From Nematostella vectensis (lineage: Eukaryota > Cnidaria > Anthozoa > Actiniaria > Edwardsiidae): 57,793 nucleotides of DNA. The notes under the pieces were generated by a model. That model was not told the origin of the DNA and did no database searches. It worked only from the letters and a program-made list of their open reading frames with translations. Every line of letters begins with the position of its first letter. Positions within the stretch are counted from its first letter, which is position 1. Shown here piece after piece: positions 56,001 through 57,793 of the stretch. The stretch is taken from the NCBI RefSeq assembly GCF_932526225.1, contig NC_064037.1, forward strand, positions 4,247,203-4,304,995, written 5' to 3'. A program made the translations under genes and the position numbers.

Positions 56001-57793
56001 TTGTTCAGTTTATCTGGTTGTCCGCTTGCAGCAAAACTCTCTCAGCAAGAGAGCCAGGAAGTCAAGTAAGTATACTTGTACAACGGTACTGTGACGTTAT
56101 CTTTTGGACTATGACGTTCGCATAGCTGTACTATGACGTCATAAAGTATAACTGACGGTATGATAAGGCTACCATGACGTCATTATAGCGGTGCTTTGAC
56201 ACCGGAATAGCGTACTATGACGTCATTTTACTAGTGCTCTGACTTTAGACAAACTGTGCTATGAAACCTGATAAGAATACATTCGACGAGAAGTTACTGG
56301 TGGCTGGCAGTGCTTGGCAGATGTGATTTTAGTAAATGGGTTAAGGCTCTAAAACCAGATCGAACTCAGACGTTTCGAGGTTTCTACCTCTTCATAGTGT
56401 CTTTTGCTTTGCTATGACGTCATTACAGTGGTACTATTGCGAAAAATAGCGGGCAATATTACAGTAGTTTTGCGGTGATTTGATTCAAAGTATTGGCAAC
56501 ATGCTGATGTAGTTTTGTCATCCTGTTATCCAGGTGTCCCACAATCGGGTGCGATGGATCTGGTCACATCACGGGAAAGTACTCGTCACATAGAAGGTAC
56601 GTGTTTCATGATCGAGGGTTTTTATCCCCCCGGTTTTCCTCCCTCCACAAAAGCAACATTTTCGATGTTAGCTGTGATCCGTGGTCAGACATGAGTTGTA
56701 TGGCGGCTGTCTGAGGCGCTTTCCCATGCCTTCAACTCAGTTTCAGTTCAGCATCTAGCTGCGATGAGAGTGATTACCTACTCCAATTTATTATTATTTT
56801 TATTATTCCTTACTATTATTTGCGTTTGTTGAATAGCCTTTCAGGATGTCCGCTGGCCCCTAAACTCGCTGCTGCAGGCACGGATCCGAGTAAGTTGTCG
56901 TCGTGATCCACTGTTAACTTGAGGTCTTACTGATTTTGTTGCAAGTTTACTATTTCACCTTGATGCCAAAATGAAATAACCAAGATTTATCTGTTTCATT
57001 TGTAGCCGGGAAACCAGCGTCAGAAAAAGTTGGACCAACGTAAGTAGGGGATAAATTTGATAAGAGTCTTCATTGTGTACCTTGGTACAGTCTATACTTG
57101 GGCCACCATCAGCAGAACCATTAATAGCTTGGTTTCCTTCCTCTCTTAATAAATTCTAGACGCTGTACGATACAAAACTATCTGATTTTGAATGGCGTAC
57201 CTTGGTGGTCTATACTTGGACCAACATTAACAGAACCATTGTAAGCTTTGATTTCTTCCGCTCTGAATAAATTCTAAAATGCTGTACGATACAACAACAT
57301 TTGTAATCGAATGCCTTTGATCCCTTCATTAAATTGTAGATGCTATATGATTCAATAGCAACTGTAATCGAGTCGTGCTAAAGTCCTTTTTCTCTCCAGG
57401 TGTCCTACTCCAGGGTGCGACGGCTCTGGTCACTCAAGTGGACAGTTCACTTCCCATAGAAGGTAAGACCCCATCCCCCCCCCCCCCAAAAAAAAAAACC
57501 TCCTAATAGAGTCTCCCTCGAGCTCGTAAGATATTCTTTGTGCTGCTTTGTGTTGTTTTCCAAGGATTCATTCTTTTCGTCCCTAGTTTGTCCACGACAA
57601 TTGCTTTTGTAAGAGTTAATGCATGGTTTGTCAAGCTAATAGGTGCCACATAGCACTCAGACGATAGCTGACTAATGCAGGTATCAAAAGACCCGTAGTG
57701 AACGTGTATTTCTTCTGTCCGTAGCTTGTCCGGGTGTCCGTTGGTGTCACCTACCGAGAAGAAAATCTTGATGCGCCAGGAAGCAGAGAGTAA
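41061..57793 (+). CDS. MYT1: MYT1/ST18-family C2HC zinc-finger transcription factor, partial at the 3' end, 23 exons, at least 795 aa
   Basis: Nuclear DNA-binding protein of the myelin transcription factor 1 family, which regulates neuronal differentiation in vertebrates. Exons: 41061-41156, 45281-45619, 49010-49100, 49184-49205, 49491-49553, 49627-49685, 49776-49806, 50597-50659, 50872-50918, 51032-51062, 51748-51810, 52151-52236, 53445-54248, 54769-54859, 55434-55501, 55624-55654, 55815-55877, 56009-56065, 56534-56596, 56837-56889, 57006-57039, 57400-57462, 57725-end. All phases close. Seven CX4CX4HX7HX5C fingers begin at about residues 184, 235, 282, 609, 663, 703 and 753. Exon 2 encodes an Asp/Ser run (66-93) and a C-x2-C-x18-C-x3-C cluster (106-132). 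An AT-hook-like RRGRPPK (329-335) spans an intron, followed by a 267-codon Ser/Pro-rich exon. ATG 41061 has a good context (AAAATGG); the frame stays open to the acceptor at 40986, so an earlier start is possible. No C-terminal coiled coil is seen inside the window. Orthology within MYT1, MYT1L and ST18 is not resolvable. Confidence 0.93.
41157..45280 (+). other. MYT1 intron 1 (4.1 kb)
   Basis: AT-rich intron with no recognised exon. A short hairpin-like patch occurs at 44780-44821 (GGGTCATGCGACCC, then GTGGTCTATG..CATAGCCAC). No coding mobile element is visible. Confidence 0.6.
45384..45470 (+). repeat. Coding GAT/GAC/AGT microsatellite in MYT1 exon 2
   Basis: Imperfect GATGATAGTGATGATGAC repeats encode the acidic Asp/Ser run, including eight consecutive Asp codons. 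The MYT1 family characteristically carries an acidic tract near the first finger. The repeat is prone to length variation. Confidence 0.85.
45685..46030. repeat. ~95-101-bp minisatellite with poly-G tracts in MYT1 intron 2
   Basis: GAACTCCAGAACGGGG recurs at 45791, 45892 and 45987, linked by AACCAAGAAATGGTACACAT and GGACCTAGAAAGAGAGTTAC. Each unit contains a G run, the longest about 18 G near 46007-46023. A separate G13 tract lies at about 46378. It is non-coding; minus-strand Pro-rich frames are artefacts. Confidence 0.85.
46031..49009 (+). other. Rest of MYT1 intron 2
   Basis: AT-rich intronic sequence. A small inverted repeat, GCGAGCAGGGCATG at about 46662 with CATGCTCTCCCTGCTCGC at about 46735, encloses about 60 bp. 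No exon or gene recognised. Confidence 0.55.
49491..49685 (+). other. MYT1 zinc finger 1 (two exons)
   Basis: Exon 5 (63 bp) carries [20 protein letters not shown]; exon 6 completes it with SVYGCP. The CX4CX4HX7HX5C ligands are all present. The intron is phase 2 in the Ser codon after HR. Exon 6 continues into a basic linker (KATRRMR). Confidence 0.92.
50311..50622 (+). repeat. ~98-bp tandem repeat over the MYT1 exon 8 acceptor
   Basis: GGTCGCGTTTGCACCAGCCC occurs at 50335, 50434 and 50532. Each unit ends in TTATTGTACCGTRCARGTGT and a diverged copy of the first roughly 20 bases of exon 8 (CTACCAGAATGCGAC versus the real CACATCAGGATGTGAC). The last unit contains the working acceptor GTGCAG/GTGTCCC at 50597. 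The older copies have lost the finger frame through a 1-bp deletion. Confidence 0.85.
50597..50918 (+). other. MYT1 zinc finger 2 (two exons)
   Basis: Exon 8 (63 bp) carries [20 protein letters not shown] and exon 9 adds SLYGCP. All five zinc-ligand positions are present. The splitting intron is phase 2. Linker exons follow at 51032-51062. Confidence 0.92.
51185..51600. repeat. Irregular GCTAACAA-rich repeat in MYT1 intron 10
   Basis: TACGYTGCTAACAAASCCRC plus ATGTAACT..GTATTAAGAACAGTTAAAA-like sequence is present twice about 120 bp apart (near 51290 and 51410), with scattered GCTAAYA motifs. It is non-coding and probably a decayed tandem duplication. Confidence 0.55.
51748..52236 (+). other. 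MYT1 zinc finger 3 (two exons)
   Basis: Exon 11 (63 bp) carries [20 protein letters not shown] and exon 12 adds SLSGCP. Exon 12 then runs through an Ala/Gln-rich linker to TPTQRR, which joins exon 13 to form the AT-hook-like RRGRPPK. Confidence 0.92.
52322..52460. repeat. Dispersed repeat, copy 2
   Basis: Diverged copy of 14815-14960, sharing TTCCAAGCTA, TTTGCTGTAA-like and CAACCTRTCCTTCTGTAATA blocks in the same orientation. It lies in MYT1 intron 12. Confidence 0.6.
53087..53161. repeat. 39-bp tandem duplication in MYT1 intron 12
   Basis: GCCACGGCGTGGAGTTCACT plus CCTTTGATAGGGGGTGTAT occurs twice in a row, with one substitution inside. Each unit contains the palindrome GCCACGGCGTGG. It is non-coding. 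Confidence 0.85.
53445..54248 (+). other. MYT1 exon 13: long Ser/Pro-rich central region
   Basis: An 804-bp exon, GC-richer than its flanks. It starts by completing the AT-hook-like GRPPK and continues through Ser/Pro/Thr-rich sequence, an Ala/Val patch ([15 protein letters not shown]), [18 protein letters not shown] and an acidic end ([15 protein letters not shown]). It corresponds in position to the long region between the N-terminal and C-terminal finger clusters of MYT1 proteins. I do not recognise a conserved MYT1 domain core in it. Confidence 0.85.
54769..55501 (+). other. MYT1 zinc finger 4 (two exons)
   Basis: Exon 14 (91 bp, the only finger exon not 63 bp) carries a ten-residue lead ending in LTG and then [20 protein letters not shown]. 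Exon 15 adds RLSGCP. A trinucleotide microsatellite occupies the intron between them. Confidence 0.92.
55117..55345 (+). repeat. GAT/GAC/AAT trinucleotide microsatellite in MYT1 intron 14
   Basis: Imperfect GATGATGATGACGATAATAA-type repeats with a GACGACGACGACGACGAC patch lie near 55225. It is intronic, and the Met/Ile-rich frame over it is an artefact. Confidence 0.9.
55815..56065 (+). other. MYT1 zinc finger 5 (two exons)
   Basis: Exon 17 (63 bp) carries [20 protein letters not shown] and exon 18 adds SLSGCP. Exon 18 ends in phase 2 and joins finger 6 directly, so this module lacks the small linker exon found after fingers 1, 2, 4 (before finger 5) and 6. Confidence 0.92.
56085..56440. repeat. 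CRE-rich irregular repeat and MITE-like fragment in MYT1 intron 18
   Basis: GTACTATGACGTCATWAW-type motifs recur roughly every 35-45 bp between 56085 and 56240, and again near 56415, with at least four perfect TGACGTCA palindromes. Between them, 56290-56400 contains AGACGTTTCGAGGTTTCTAC followed by CTCTTCATAGTG, resembling ends of a small dispersed inverted-repeat element. Confidence 0.6.
56534..56889 (+). other. MYT1 zinc finger 6 (two exons)
   Basis: Exon 19 (63 bp) carries [20 protein letters not shown] and exon 20 adds SLSGCP followed by [10 protein letters not shown] second AG inside exon 20 (TTTCAG/GATG) is rejected because it would break the phase. Confidence 0.92.
57400..57793 (+). 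other. MYT1 zinc finger 7 (two exons, window edge)
   Basis: Exon 22 (63 bp) carries [20 protein letters not shown] and exon 23 adds [10 protein letters not shown], then [13 protein letters not shown] to the window end. The final GAGAGTAA could be an exon continuing or a donor GA/GTAA; the sequence stops before this can be told. Confidence 0.9.

Overview
The window looks like nuclear DNA from an invertebrate animal, most likely an anthozoan cnidarian (sea anemone or coral). The evidence is AT-rich DNA, short GT-AG introns every 60-250 coding bases, animal-only gene families, many small inverted-repeat elements, decayed LINEs and abundant minisatellites. The species assignment is inference; the gene families are read directly from spliced translations that I joined by hand, with reading phase closing at every junction.

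Layout. (1) Bases 1-165 may be the last 54 codons of an upstream gene. (2) 2048-12984, plus strand: a complete 16-exon SVOP-like major facilitator transporter, 531 aa. (3) 15944-21817, minus strand: a complete 7-exon DEG/ENaC/ASIC-type channel, 469 aa, tail-to-tail with the transporter. (4) 21.8-41 kb: a gene-poor stretch holding a recent 268-bp tandem duplication, a CRE-rich composite repeat, a nested inverted-repeat element, a TA-flanked pogo-like DNA element carrying a broken HIRAN-like reading frame, a truncated LINE, and two large minisatellites (42-bp and 58-bp units). (5) 41061 to the end, plus strand: a MYT1/ST18-family transcription factor, 23 exons so far and at least 795 aa, with seven CX4CX4HX7HX5C zinc fingers. 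It is open at the right edge.

The three readable genes would fit neurons or secretory cells: a vesicle-type transporter, a ligand- or proton-gated type channel and a neural transcription factor. They share no operon-like logic, and nothing in the sequence proves co-regulation.

The most striking pattern is that short tandem duplications repeatedly straddle exon-intron borders in all three unrelated genes (SVOP exons 4, 9, 12 and 15; channel exon 2; MYT1 exon 8). They copy splice donors or acceptors together with a few exonic codons. A second pattern is the MYT1 gene's repeated three-exon module, in which every zinc finger is cut by an intron at the same codon and phase. An AT-hook assembled across one intron and an N-terminal Cys-rich acidic exon also make this MYT1 homologue unusual.
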